Source: Hymenochaete sp. R1 (Eukaryota > Basidiomycota > Agaricomycetes > Hymenochaetales > Hymenochaetaceae). Taken from it: a DNA stretch of 64,000 nt. Shown in pieces: positions 24,692 to 40,675 of the stretch. How positions within the stretch are numbered: position 1 is the stretch's first letter; the number at the start of each line of letters is the position of its first letter. Made by a program: the position numbers and the translations under genes. The notes under the pieces are model-generated. The model worked only from the letters and a program-made list of their open reading frames with translations. It made no database searches and was not told the DNA's origin. The DNA lies in the NCBI GenBank assembly GCA_019400425.1, contig JAFREE010000008.1, positions 248,001 to 312,000 of the forward strand, given 5' to 3'.

Positions 24692-25020
24692 TTTGATTTG
24701 TTCGGACTTGGCTCTTATTGATATTTGGGACGGGGAGGGATTCGTGATGACGTGTAAGAATTCTATTCGTGACAAGAGTACTTTTGGATACGATACATGG
24801 ACGTAGGTAGAGAGAAAGAGAGAGAAAGTCATTCGCGTAAAGTAGGAGTGATGAAGACGTAAAAGGACATGATAAGAATCCAGGAAGTGAGTCAGTGAGT
24901 CGTGTGAAGAGTAGGAAGATAAAAAGAGTAAAAGCGGAAGGGAAAGAAAAAGCATCTAAAAGTCCTTTGATTCCGAAGATGAACAAAGTCGAAACAAAAC
25001 GAATCAGGCAGTCACATCAC
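24692..25020. other. Convergent 3' region, NMNAT-like gene / FAS
   Basis: About 330 bp between two stops, purine-rich on the + strand. It should hold both 3' UTRs and polyadenylation signals. No gene was seen. Confidence 0.5.
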
Positions 25021-28000
25021 TCATGTAGAACCCGACACTGCTTGTGCGAAAGCAATAGCAACCGTCTCCGAGTGGCTCAAGCTAACATGCACCGACCCAA
25101 TGCCACGATCAGCGGCTGCCGACTTGGCCTCCCCAAGTAAGGTAACAGTCGGAACACCCTTCTCGTCAGGCAGGATTTCGATGTCCTTCAGGGCAGCTCC
25201 TGCACCTTTGGAAGAAACACCTAGTGCCTTGAAAACGGCTTCCTTCCCTGCCCAGCGAGCGGCGAAAGAGGAGGCGGGCGAAGGTTGAGAGCGACAGTAC
25301 GCGACCTCGGCATCAGTGAAGTTGCGCGAGACGAAGCTGGGATTGTTGGACGGAACGGAGGAGATGAGTTCTGGAAAATATGAATGTAAGAAACGTAGCA
25401 TGATGAAGAACAAAATAATCGTACCATGGTCGACACCGACGCCCATCGTGCCTTGAGCGGCACCAAGAGCTTTCACAGCCGCATCAACATTCGACACATC
25501 ATACGTGGCCTTCGTCGTAAGCTTCTTCGGGAATGAGTAACTTCCACTCTTCTGGTCGAGAGTCGCGCGCGCCATCGAATTAAGCAGGACAGGAACCTCG
25601 AGCTCTGGAGAATAAGGAGGAGCATCTTTGATTTTTACGAGCGAGTTTGTGGTCATCATTGAGGTCATGGCCTTGTAGCACGAAAGGGCTCTTTCGCGGT
25701 TGCGGAGCTTGTAGGCCTCGTACAACGAGGGTTCAACGGCGCCGAGAAGGTAACGAGGATTGATGACGAGGACGGTTCCACCCACTTGGCCGAAGCCGAA
25801 CGAGGACTATATGCAAGTTAAGAAATGGAAACAAGACCGTTATGACATAAAGGCGTACCATGATACCAGCACGAATCCCGTCGGTGTGGATAGACTTGGA
25901 TGGGAACATGAGATGCTCGTGTTTACGGAAGTCCGCATCGACGTTACTGATTTAATCAAATTAGACTAGGAACAAACAAACAATGTATAAACACGTACTC
26001 CGCGTTACGGTTGCCTGGCACAATACCGGAAGCGACAGTCTGAATAAGACCGGCGAGCTGCCATGCTGCGGAACCACCCTTCGAGTGTCCACACAAGCTC
26101 TTCTGCGCCATAATTGGAACACCGTTGCCGGGCGTGCGTCCGAGATTCGAGAAAATATCGTTCCAGATCTGAGTCTCGTTTTTCTCGTTCGCTTTGGTGC
26201 TCGTACCGTGAATGGAGAGTACATTAATGTCGTCGCACGTGAGACCGAACACTGCAAGTGCACGACGAAGAGGGGAGACATGTGGGTCCGAGCCGGAGAG
26301 CATACCGTAAACAGCGAGTGCGTCCTTTTCTTGACGGGCCGCATCTTGCTCGATCTGAGCAACACGTGTAGAGACATACTCTTCATCGATAGATTCTCCT
26401 TGAGATTTCCGGTAGTCAACTTCTTCGCGGAGGACATCATGTTCATTGCTAAGCCACTGAGAGATCTGCTTGCGACGGAACGCGAGCTGACGGGCTCTGT
26501 ATGCAACATCGAGAATAGGCACTCCAACCTTCGACGGGATCTCGCGGGCGATCGTAAGAGCACCACGGCCTGGAGCAGGGATAGATCGGCCAGCTTTATC
26601 AGTAGAGGTGGACGTAAAGCCAACGACGGTCCGGATTGGGCAACCAAGCTCAAGGGCTGTTTTCGCCGTCATGAGCACATGAACGCCGGAGCCCATAGAT
26701 TCCATGAAACCAGAGCGAGTCGTCGTGGTCGGCCTTGACATCTCATTAGGCTCGCGACCCATTGCAAACTCAGTTTCAGCGTTGCTTGTGGCCTTCATCT
26801 GAGCGAACTCGTAGGAGCCCTCCTCGCTAAGGTCATCGTATCCACCAGCAAGCATGACTTTCGCCTTTCCAGACAATAACGTATCACATGCAATCTCCAC
26901 AGACTGAAGGGCAGTTGCACATGCACCGACCGGGATCTTTATGGGACCACTTGAAGACAAAAGAAGCAAGTTGATCCATCCGGCTGTCGTGTTGATGAAG
27001 GTCTCCTGAAGAACATCATTTTGAACCTCAACGCAATCGCGGCGTTCGCGGAACATGCTACGCAGCGATTCGACACCACCCATACCCGCACCGATGCAAG
27101 AGCCCACGTCAGAAGGATGCATATGCTTGTAGAGCTCGTAGGGATCCGTGATACCAGACATGTTGAGAGCGTCTGCAGCCGATACGAGGGCCCAGAGCGT
27201 GCAACGATCGACCTGGTCAACGATGTCTTGAGGGATACCATAACGTCCAGCGTTCCATCCGGTAGGAATCTGTCCACCGACTGTACGGCTGAAAACAACG
27301 GCCTTCGGGACGTAAATGCGTGCGCCCTTCTTGAGCTTGATATACCATTGGTCTCCTTCAGCAGCCCAGGCATCGCATTTATCCCCATGCTCGTGCTTGA
27401 ATCGCTTCGCTTCTTCCTCCGCAACTTCCACCGCCTCGAGATCATGGACAAGCTCAATCTCCTGGTTGAACGTCTTCTTCTTGGGATCGTAGCCATCGAG
27501 GAGCTCGGGTTCTGATGATGTATAAGGTATACGGTTATAATGGACAAATAAAGTGACTCACCAATGAGACGGACACCAGCGTGAGCAAGAACTTCTTTCT
27601 CATACTTCCCACGAACATCCTTGTCGTCTACAGGCTCACCTGTCTTACTGTCAACCCAGCCAACATACAACTCTCCATTTGGCAGCCGCCCGTCGAAGTG
27701 CTTGACAAAGCCCATTATCCAAGCCATTTCGATACAACCCTCGATAGTGAACTGCCCTCTCGCTTCCATTTCCCACCTCGTACGAGAGCTACCCCATGGG
27801 CCAACTTCGCCGAAGCCAGTGACGACGACGACTTTGTCCAGGTCAATGAGACCTTGAAGTTTGTTGAGATCGTCGAATGCATTCGTGTCCGGTAATGCCG
27901 GGAAGTCGAACTTGAAGTTGGCGCGAGGCGTTACGGAGATTGTCTGAAGGACGCGCTCAGCCTTTTCACCTTTCATGACGGCGAAATCAGCGGAATTATC

Positions 28001-31000
28001 AATGGTGATCGCACGTCTGAGCTCGGCCTGCTTGTTGAGCGTAGTGCGGATGTTCGTCGTGATCTCCGCGAGGTCAGGAAGGCGGTCCATGCCTCCGTTC
28101 AGGTCAGCCCAGATCGGCTCGACTTGCGTGATGCTGAAGAGCAATGGGTGCATGAGACCTAAAATATTAAACGCCATCTCCTTTGCATTGAATGTTCGAA
28201 CACCGTAGGACTCGACCTGATGGGCGACCATGTTCGTTGCGTCCATGAGCCCCGTACCTCGTGTCCAACTGGGTAATAAAAATCAATAACCTGGATCAGA
28301 TGAGCAGTAATCGTGACGCACCCGATAACAGCTCCTGCAAGACAGAGGTATTCGCCCCAGCTCTCGGAGTTCCAGCGATTGAACAGTGTCTCCAAAGAGA
28401 TCTTGGACTCAGAGTAGAGGCCGTCGTTACCGAAAAGACCATGGTTGGGCGACAGAGGAAGAATGACCTGCGTAGGCCTCGTGACGAAAGCGCGGCTTGC
28501 CTTCTTCGTCTTGACAGCTCCGAGGAGACGAAGCAAGTTGACAAGCATGATACGATGCGCAAGTTCGGATTTGTCGTCAAGACCGTCGATCTCTCGTCCA
28601 TTCTCGGGTACAGCAGCGAATGGCAGGATGTAGTCCAAGTCGAGACCCAGAGTCGTGTAGATGTAGTCGATGAGGGCCTCCACATCCTGCTTCGAACCTT
28701 GATTGAATGGGACAACGGTGAGAGCTGATCCACGACTTCCGAACTTGTGATAAATGTCCTGATAGTACTCAACGGTAGCTCGGTTGTATCGAGATGTCGT
28801 GACGACGACCTGAGCACCACCCGAAAGTAATCCCTTCAAGATTTCAACGCCGATGGAACCTCTCCCCACACCAGTCAACAAGGCGTTCTTGTTCTTGAAC
28901 GTCGTGCCAGACGTTGCGATCTCGCCGAGAACATCGAGGTAGACGCCAGTCAAGTTGCTACTGTATTCCCAATTTGTTCCTACGCGACGCTTGAGATGTA
29001 AGAGGGGGATCTTGTCGGAAGAGACGGCAGTAGCGTTCTGAACTTGTGGTCTCAGGAACTGAGAAGACGAGCGACGGCTGCGGGGTCGGCGAGGATCGGG
29101 AAGTTTGGGGTCAGAAGGTTTTCGCAGCGAACGAACTACACCATCATAAAGGGCTTTGATCTTGTTCTTCTGGTCGTCATTGATCTCTGCTTGCGTCTTG
29201 ACCACATTCCACAACTTCAGGACATCGTCTTGAATCTTCTGCATATTGAAGGAGCCCGGGACGTTGTCACCGCTGGCCATCTCCTCGACGTAGGCTTCCA
29301 GCTTGCGCACATTCTCACGAACGACTTCCTTGTAGACGATATCACCGCGCTCCGTGACCTCAGTGTGGGGCGCAGTTGGGAATGTTACTGATAATAGGGT
29401 CAGTATCAGCTCTAAAACTGGAGATCGGTTCCAACTCACCATCTTTGTACAACGGTCCACTATCAACAGCCTCCTTGCAGTTATCGAGTAGCTGCTGGGC
29501 AAATTCCTTTGCGAGCTTGTACGTTGGACCGCGCGCCGGGTCTACCTTGTCAATGTGGTACTGCATGTAGCGCAGCATAGTCGGGTCCGCGCGGTTCATA
29601 ATTTGAATACACCGAGCCGTGATCTCACGATCGACAGCAGTCAAGCGCCCAAAGATGATGTCGTAGAACATAAGAAGCGCATCTTGACGAACCCAATTCC
29701 ATGACGAGTCGAAGTGACGCGCCTTGAGAGGGTCGAACACAGGTTGGATGCCGTCCAAGTACAGATCGCCATGCTCGCGAGTGATAGAGTCGAGACGAGC
29801 TTGTAGCTCCGCGACGTTTGCCTTTTCCTTGTCGTAAGCTAATTCTCCCGCTCGCGAATCCCGCCCGAGGTGACGCATATAAAGCTCAATCTGCTGTGAG
29901 GCGAACTTGTCCTGATCGGCTTGGAATTTGAGGAACTCTTCGCTGTTGATGACAGCGCCCCCACCCCCTCCGCTAGTACCTCCAGCAGTGCCTCCTTGAG
30001 ATAGAGAAACACCTGAACGGGAGGCATAAGTCGGGACAATCGAGTCCAGCCAGGCCTTCGCTTCCGCTTCCGAGCTGAGACGCTTCGCGGGCTCCATCGT
30101 CAACGCCAAAAGCATCACACCGTCAGCACGGGCAGGTCCCAGTCCCCACGTCTTCGCCAAATGAGCCTTGACGGCGGTAAGGTTAAACCCACCAGGCATC
30201 TTACCACCGACGAGACGCGAAATCATCCCCGAGGTGTGCTTCCCAAGCGCCCCTGAGTACCCCGATTGTAGGGCCGAGCCAAGTTCCTCGAGAGGCAACT
30301 CTTCGCCCTTCTCCGGTGCGGAGGTGAACTCAAGTTGAAGGTCTCCGAGAATTTCGTTCTGAAGGGTCGACTTCCCACCAACGAGATCTTTGATCGACTT
30401 GGAAAGCGAGATCTCGTCCATACTCTTCTTAAGCTTCTGAGCAACGATTGTGCGAAGAACATCCACCGCCTTCAGTGGCTCATCCGGAACGCTAGTAGCT
30501 GGTCCTGCCGCTGTAGGTGGTGCAGTGACTGGGGCTGCAGCCGCTGCGACAGGTGCAGGAGCGGTGGCAGCAGTAGGCTCGGAGTCAGTAGCAGGGGCTT
30601 CAAGAGCTTCATCCTCGAACTCGTAGTATATTTCCTTTGTGTTCTTGGAGTGACAGTAGATAGCACGAATGCGCCCCGAAGAATCATCTTGGACCTCGTA
30701 TTTTGCTTTGAGCGTGCGGGTCGCCATTCCGGTGAGCGTCGGACTCGGTCCGATTTCAATGAAGCGCTCGAAGTCAAAGAGCTTAAAGAAGATGTCTTGA
30801 GTCTCGATCCAGCGGACGGGGGAAGCAAACTGGTATGCGAGAAGCTCGACAAGGATAGTGTATGCAAGCTTCTGGCGCTGCTCGTCACTCGCCCAATTGT
30901 CGCGCTCCCAGCTCTTCAGAATTTTATCAAGGCGCGGTGAGGTCGTCTGGTCGTAGATAAGTTGAGCATACTCCCGAGTCACCTCGAACGGCTTTGCAAC

Positions 31001-34000
31001 CAAGTTCGGCACGTATTTCCCGATGAGCATGTCAGGATTAATGAGGGCTACGTTGATCTTCTTGGAAAGATCTTAAGACGGAAGTTAGCAACTTGAAATG
31101 ATTCAAGACAAGGTAAAACATACAAGCTCGGAATGGCATGACGCCGGCCCAAAGGTAACGCGAATGGAAGGGTACGTCTATGCCAGGGAGAGGAATAGTG
31201 GCGAATCCTCTCTCGAGTTTGATGTAACCTTCGGCCTTCTTTTGATCTTTCGCTTTCTCAAAGCAGGACTTGATGATCTCGCCAAGCATCTCCTTCACTT
31301 GCTCGATGGTAAATTTCTCCGTAAGCTAGAAAATTGTGGTCAACTCGAGTTCAAACGTGCAAAATCTTAGCGTACCTTGCCGATATCGATCTTCTCAATT
31401 TTCAAATAGTTGAGGACGTTGGTCAAGGTCTGAAGAGCAACGAGTTCTCCTGCGCAAACGTACTGCTGGCCCTCGACATTGTAGTTGACGATCTCAAGCA
31501 AGAGCTCAGTCTTATGAGCAATCGAGTCCACGACCTCACGGAGTGCAGCGTCGTTGAAAGTCTTCGAGATACGACTCGGGTTAACTGCACACATAGCGTA
31601 ATTAGAGCGGTTCTGTTCATCGCGCTCAACAGCACGCTGCATAGTGATACCACGGTAGAAGACCACGTCGACTAGCGATGAGATGGGTAGGACATCGGCG
31701 ATAGACGCAAGGGCTGAGTATTCCCCAAGCGAATGACCCGCGAATCCGCTATTATTCTGCACGAGACCCTTCGAACGCATATCTTCGAATGCTGCTTTCT
31801 CGGTGACGACAAGCGCAATCTGAGCGAACTGCGTCGCGAAGAGCAGGCCAGACGGGTGGCTAAATGTGTATTGAGGCGTGCGGTTGTTGATGTCCGCAAA
31901 CAGAGGAAGAGTCTTCACTTGGCCGTCTTTGTCCATTGTATCGTACGTCATGTCCATGTAACGCTGGCGGATCTCCTGTCCCTTGAATCCGCCGAAATGA
32001 ATCGTCTTTTCCTTCGGATTGTTCTTGACGATATTTACGATAGAGAAACCATAGACAGCGAGCAAGTGCTTATCGGCACCCTCCCAGACTGCGCGAGCTG
32101 CAGGCGAGTTGTTGTATAGATCCATACCCATGCCAGGCTCTTGAGACCCCTGGCCGGTGAACACATATGCGGTACGGGGCTGGGCGACTTCAGCAGTGCC
32201 CTCAAGGACCTTCTCTCCCGACGTGGTAGAGGTAGAAACTTTCACGACCAAGTTACCGTTCTTCATGCCGACGTGCTTAATGTCAACCTTGAGCTCATCG
32301 CCAGGGAGTACCATCCCAATAAAAGAAACATCGTAGCTGTCGTCGAGGTTAAGTGGTTTGAATAATCAAATGATGAAATGTAGACTGACGAAAGAATACA
32401 ACCCGGAACGCCTTTCGCGGCAATGCTTTCAACATAACGGCGGGTAGCAGCACTTGACCAAAGACCATGCGTGATCGTGCCAGGAAGAGAGGCGAAGTCT
32501 GAGAAGTATGGGTTGATAAGGATAGGGTTGAAGTCACCCGAGACCTTTGAATACGGTTCGTTCGTGAGAGGCGCCGTGAAAGTCGTCTCCCGCGTTCGAG
32601 TCAACGAGGCTGTATCCTTCGTTCGAGAGCGGCGCGACGAGGTTCTGCTCTTTTCCGTGGCGCTTGAGGTAGGCGATGACCGGGTTGCCTTGACAATCAT
32701 CGGACGAGAAGTCGACACCAGCAACTTTGACGAGGTCCTTAATGGGGTCGCGCACAAAGATGTCGCCAAACACCGAGACTGACGAGTAATGCACCTTATC
32801 CTTGTACGAGACTTCGGACTTGAGGCGGAAGATGAGGGAAGTACCTGCCTTCAGCGGCTTAGAGTCATCTTCCCATTCGAACCACTCCTTTGCCTGGAGG
32901 ACGCCGACCATCGAATCCGTCTTGACATCGATGACATAATCAGGCTCCTGGACGACTTCAAACGTGTTGGCGAAATCCGTGAAGCGCCCGCGGTAGAGGA
33001 AGGACGATACGACCTCGATGACCGGCTTTCCATCACGCAGAACGTTGCCCTTGACCTTGACGACCTTGCCACTGTCGTTGTTAATTACCGCAGCAACCTG
33101 CGCCTCTGCCTGACAAACGTCACCAACCTTGAGTGGCTTTGCATTACGGACCATTCGGAAGCCATTAGACAGATGAACAAGCTTAAGTAGATCTCCGTCA
33201 ATCGTCTCAGGGAAGATGGCCTTCATGATGGCCTGCCAACCAGTGACGATTGCAAAATCCATTGGCGCCTGTACCTCGTCGTTTCGGGCAGTCTTGAATA
33301 CCTCGCCATCGTTGCCGACAACGGAACAGAACTTCTCGACGTGCTCCGCGGCGATCGTGACCTCAGGGCCCTTGAATGTCTCGCGCACGTTGATCTTGGG
33401 TAAGGTACTGTCGTCGCCGAACCAAAGCTTCCAGTAGAACTCTTTGATGCGATCGTTGCGTCCCTCAGCGACTTCGTGAATGGGAGCATAGCTCATGTCG
33501 GGACGGTATTTGAAAATTAGATTGAGAGGGACAGACGTATCCTTGCGATCCTCGAAGATGGTTAGATTGATCTGCCTTGATGACGGGTCGTATGCAATAT
33601 CAACGGCCTTGAAATCGCCCTTGTGCTTTCCGTGAGAACGAGCTGCACCATACAAAACTACGGAGACAGGCGTCCCTTCTTTAGAGGAAAGGACGGCTTT
33701 TTGTCCTGCTCGAGGACCAAAAAGTTGTCGGATAGGATTGTCGATGTAAGCCTTGCCTTGAACGAAAGAGGGGGTTGTAAGAAGGGCACGCAGCCATGAG
33801 AGTTTGCTTCCCGCAAGAGTCTCTAGCCATGCCTCGGACGAAGGGATAGTCTGGCCGATCGAATATGTTGTCGTCTCGCCGCTCGTTTCAGCCTTAACCC
33901 CACCAAAAGAGATCTTGCTGGCAGGGACATTGTTGAGATAGTCGACGACTGGGACCTTCGAAGCATCACCATTGTAGTATCGTTCGAGGAGCTTGTCGGA

Positions 34001-37000
34001 CAGCACGGAAGTGATATTGCCGAGCATCTCGCCGATGGGCTCATCTTTAACCTTCGAGTGTTTGACGGCAACGGGTCCCTGCAGGATACAGACACGCTGT
34101 GGGTCTTGGTCGAACACCGCCTCGATATCTTCAGCTGCCCATAGCGAATCCTGCCAAAAAAAGGACGTTTAGAACATAATCGACACACTACATCGGATAA
34201 TCTTACCTTCTTGAACCAAACCTCAAAGCTGGCATCCAGCACGGGGATAAACGGTACGGGCTTCTGGCCTGGACGCTGAGCGATAGCCAAGAAATACGAC
34301 CTGTCTTCAGCAGCAAGGAGCTGCTCTGTCGCGCCAGGATACGCCTCGAAGAAGCTCTTCACGCACGCCTCAGGCTCGTCTAACGCAGTGTAGGATTGCA
34401 CTACAGACGGCTTCTCCACACCCGCAAAACGCTCCTCGATCCGGCGGAGCCAGTCGCCCGTCAAGTTTCTGAGGGAGGTGTCCACCCACCTCTTCTCATG
34501 CGCAACATACATCAAGCGCACCATCCTCAACACAGTCTCCTCGTATGTCATGTCCCCAATATCCTCCACGACAAAATTACTCTTCTTCCACCCGAACCAA
34601 GGCTTAGCGAAGTCGCGGTTAAGCTTCTCGATCACTTCTTTGCGATGTTCAGAAAGCCACGCCGCGCGCTTGTCTTTGGGCAGATTGAACACCGTGTTGT
34701 CGAATTCCTTCCAGAGCTTGACTGCGCGCGTCGCGACCTTATGGATCGGCTCGCCGAGCTCAGAGCGGACAGTGAGAATGCCTCCGGTCTCTTTCGCGTA
34801 CGTCCCTTCCCATTGGCCATCCGGTACTCCAGCCGCCGCAACAATGAGATCCTTCACGCTCGATGACGTATGCGCTTCCTTCGCAACCATAACCCTCGAC
34901 GCGAACAGGAAACCATCGAAAGGCATCTTCTGGACGCCATAGCTTTCAGAGGACCAATCACCGGTGAGATAAGGCCACACATCGTCGGCTCCTCCAAAAC
35001 CAGATCCTCCTACGAGAGCAATGTTTGATTGCTGACGGATAGAAGCGTATGTAACAAGGATCGGTTGGTGGAAGTCTTCACACGAGTGATGCCCACCAGC
35101 GCGCCCACCCGTCCATTGCATGATGATGGGAAAGTCGGGATTCGCCGCAGCGATGTTGACGACTTGACGGATACCGTCGATTGAGCCGGGTTTGAACGCG
35201 ACATGCTTGATGCCAGCAGCCTTCAGGCTCCCGATGATCTCAGCTGCCTTCTCCGTCGTTGGGATTCCAGCAGCAACGCAGAAACCCTCCACCGGAAGAC
35301 CCTCTCGGCGCATCTCTTGCCATAATGGGTACTGGAAGCCAAATTGGCGTGGATTGATATATAGCGCGTTGAGCGTGAGGCCAACTCCCTCTGGGATTTG
35401 TGCCTGTATCTCAGCGACCTTCGCGCGAAGGGCACTGGCGTTGTAGTGTCCCCCACCCGCCAGTTCCACATGATAGCCGGCACGGAGCACCGCGCTCACG
35501 AAACCAGCCTTGACGGTCGAAGGGGTCATACCAGCGACCATAATCGGGGGCTTGCCCAGCAAGCGAGAGAAAGGCGTGTCAATGCACAACTTGCCATCAC
35601 TGCAAAGAATTAAAAGAATTGAATATTTGCAGTCGAAGAGAAATGAAATGTGAAAAGATACCTCGTCTTTACGAGCGCCGGCGCCCACTTCTTCTCCCAC
35701 CATTGCTCGTACTTAATCTCGGTCGCGTCGTAGAGCTCCGCGCCATTCTTGCCCTTCTCTCCGACAACCAAAACCCGCACCCCACGGCCTTCCAGGTTAC
35801 GAGCCGTAAGGGGGCCAATACCGCTGAGGCCACCGGGACCAAAGTCAATGGCATGGGTCGCGGACTCCGGGAACTTCGTCGCCAACGTCCAGTGAATAGG
35901 GAGCGTGAAAATCTGATCACACAGAGAGCGGGTCAATGACGTTGTCAATTCGCGGAGATCGGTTCCTAAAAAAAGACAGGAAAATTAGCTAATTTTAAAT
36001 ATGCATATAGCCAGAACTGACTGACCATTCTCCGTATGATAAACAGGGACGCCCAAGTCGGCTGGAGTCCAGAGCTCTTCGTTCAAGTCGGCCATGACCT
36101 TTTCGGCGGCGCCCTTCATGTAATCGCTATGGTATGGCGCGTTGACAACGAGGAAACGCGCCGAAAAGACTGGTTTTCTCTGCGAGAACGGCGTCTTGCT
36201 TTGATCCAAACCAGCGGGCGCTCGTACCTTTCGAAGGTTGACAATGAGCCCGTACAAAGCCTTTGCAGGACCCGTAATGACGAATGTTCTCGGGCCATTG
36301 TGAAGAGACACAAATAACTGCGAGTTTTCGGGGAGATGTTTGTTGGTCCTTGCTATATGCGGCTCCAAATCCTTCAATGAAAGACCAGAAATGCTCAACA
36401 TGGGCGTTGGCATTCCTTCTCCACCCTCAATAGCGTCACTGACAACGCTAGGCTCGAGTGCGAGCACAGGGAAAACTTCTTGACCCCTCAATCCGCTAAA
36501 GAACAGCCATTTCAACGCCTTTGCCGAGTTTTGGACGAAGCTTTGCGGACTGTCGGATGCGGCGATACATACAGCCGAAACGATACCTTGAGAATGTCCC
36601 GTCGCTCCTTGAAGCCGAGAACGGAGTTCACCTGGCGTAAGGTTGGTCACGCGGCAAGCCACGAGGAACTGCGTGAGTTGCGTGAGGCCGATGATGGGGA
36701 AAGATACGGGGATAGATGCGAGATATTCCATGGGCGGCCTCGGAAGAGCACCAGATAGCCAGGAAATTACGTCCAAGCCATAGGAATAATAGGAGGAAGA
36801 TGAGGTGACGGCAAGTGGCTGGAGAACGTTGACTGTGAGCATGGTAATATAAGGTGCGACATAGGGCGTGTAGTTGTCGTAAAGGGCTTGAAGCTCGTCA
36901 AAGTAGACCTCATTGGTACCTTGGCCTCCGAAAATGGCGTAAAGCGTCGCCTTGCCGTCATGTGCTGCTTTGAAGAGAGCGGATGGCGGTCCTCTAGGGA

Positions 37001-37517
37001 TGTCAGACACGTTCTGGGCGTCAAGTGCAGCGATGGCACGGAAGTAAGCCGATAAAACGGTCTTCCGGACATCCGTGTCGAAAGATGCAGTGAGTGTATG
37101 CACGCTCTTAGAAGCCAAATAAGAGTTGGTGAATGTCCGGAGGGTTGAGAGTAGAACTGAGGTGCGCGAAGCGGCACATTTTTCGGAGGAGTCCAAATTT
37201 TGGACGATGTATGCGATGAAACGCGAAAATAGTTCCACGGTGGCCTCGGTGTCATCCTCCAATTCCGCGGTCGTTTCGACCGCGTCTATGTCTTTCTGAG
37301 AGTGTAGGAACTCCTCGCGCAAAATTTCTGCTGCAACCCAATCGTTACCCACTGCATCTATGGGAATGGAGAGCTGCGCGACGGGAAAAGCGGCACAGCA
37401 AGTCAGCGACAGCTTCGGGACGTGTCAAACTTGGAAACGGCATACTCTAATTTTTCCTAGTTGGATGATAAGGGGACGAAAATCACAAGCAGCGTTTGCA
37501 TGACCGTTTTGAGTCAT
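25021..37517 (-). CDS. FAS: Single-chain fungal type I fatty acid synthase (fused beta-alpha)
   Basis: About 14 exons encode roughly 3,900 residues with all eight FAS activities in one chain. In order: acetyltransferase (GATGHSQG, about 36.6 kb), enoyl reductase (GGRAGGHHS, 35.1 kb), dehydratase (SGDFNPI, 32.5 kb), malonyl/palmitoyl transferase ([11 protein letters not shown] and [10 protein letters not shown], 32.2-31.7 kb), Ala/Pro linker, acyl carrier protein (DLVGGKST with the carrier serine, 30.4 kb), ketoreductase (29-28 kb), ketosynthase (GACATA cysteine, HGTST and GHSKGG histidines, 27-26 kb) and phosphopantetheinyl transferase (25.4 kb). ACP lies at the start of what is a separate alpha chain in ascomycetes. 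The start [15 protein letters not shown] at 37517 joins over a 3' CGCAG acceptor to [11 protein letters not shown], matching the yeast FAS1 beginning. One apparent frame break lies near 32560-32620 (see findings). The product makes palmitate and stearate in the cytosol. Confidence 0.95.
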
Positions 37518-38403
37518 GGTTACTGGGTTCTTGATCGTGTACAGTCTCTAATGTGGGTAGAGAAGGAGAGAAGAGGATGAAGACGCCGAACGACCGACTG
37601 TAATCGATCGAAATGAGACGAAACAGACGGTGAGCAGTTGAATGCCACTCGACAACGACGACGAGAGATGATACTGACCGGGCCCACTGGGAAGGGGGGT
37701 GGGGGGAAGAGTCGGATGGAAGGAAAGAAAGAGGAAAAGAAAGAAAAAAAAATGAGATTAAGATATTGAATTATAAAGTACGGCCCATTGGACGCGTGAA
37801 GTCCGTGCATTTGGGGCGCGTCTCCCCAACGAACGGCTATCCCATTAGATGGTACAGCCACTCTCTTCCTTCCGTCGCTCTTCCTCTCGTCCCATCCTTC
37901 CCGTTCCGAGCCTTCAGGTCAGGTCTTATACACTCACAAAGTACCTGAGACACCAATCAGAGGCTGCATATATGGACCTGACCTGACTGCTGCGCTCCGG
38001 GTTGCTGGAAGACCTTGCTATGAGTTACTCAACACAAAACATGCAGCATACATGCGTCTCGCTCGTTCATATTATCGATTCTCGTGTCGAATGTAATTTC
38101 ATATCTTTTATCGCATCAGACTCCGAGTCAAATCACCTGCGTACTCGTCTTATGTGTTTCCACAATGCTTATGTACAAGTGTAAACTCGTCTGGATTGGA
38201 AGCGTGTGAAAGAAGTCAAACGGGAACGGGAAAGCCGGACTGTTCCGGGGTGAGCCGATCGACCAGTAGCCGTTCGGCTCGGCTTTGGCTCAAACGGGAA
38301 GCGAGCCGGTCAGAGTCGAGTCCGCGCGTCCGAAAGCGCTGAGCTCCGCCAATCCATCTCTCCTGCACCTTCGCCACCTCCTCTCCTCTCGTTGTCCTCC
38401 ACG
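37518..38403. promoter_or_regulatory. Shared promoter region between FAS and VMA2
   Basis: About 890 bp between divergent start codons of two strongly expressed housekeeping genes. It contains a purine-rich stretch (37680-37760, GGAAGGGGGG and GAAAGAAAG) and a CT-rich segment just before the VMA2 ATG (38360-38400). I identified no specific factor site. Confidence 0.5.
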
Positions 38404-40403
<2,000 letters not shown>

Positions 40404-40675
40404 ATGCCCTTGATAGGTCTTTGACTTCATGACGAGTTGCGAGCGCGAGATGTGAAGAGTACAGTATTACGCCATGTCATGTCCGTCTCCGAGAGGTCCT
40501 TGCATGTGTTGTTGTATATATAGTGAGTCACAAAAGGACTGCATAATCCAAACAAATGCCGTATACTTTCCATTCTACATCATACAATACATCAAGTCAT
40601 CTAAGTTTAAACATACAGCATCCACCGTGGCCTATTACCAGTCCAGTCATTTTGTCTGGCCACCTTTCATAAAAT

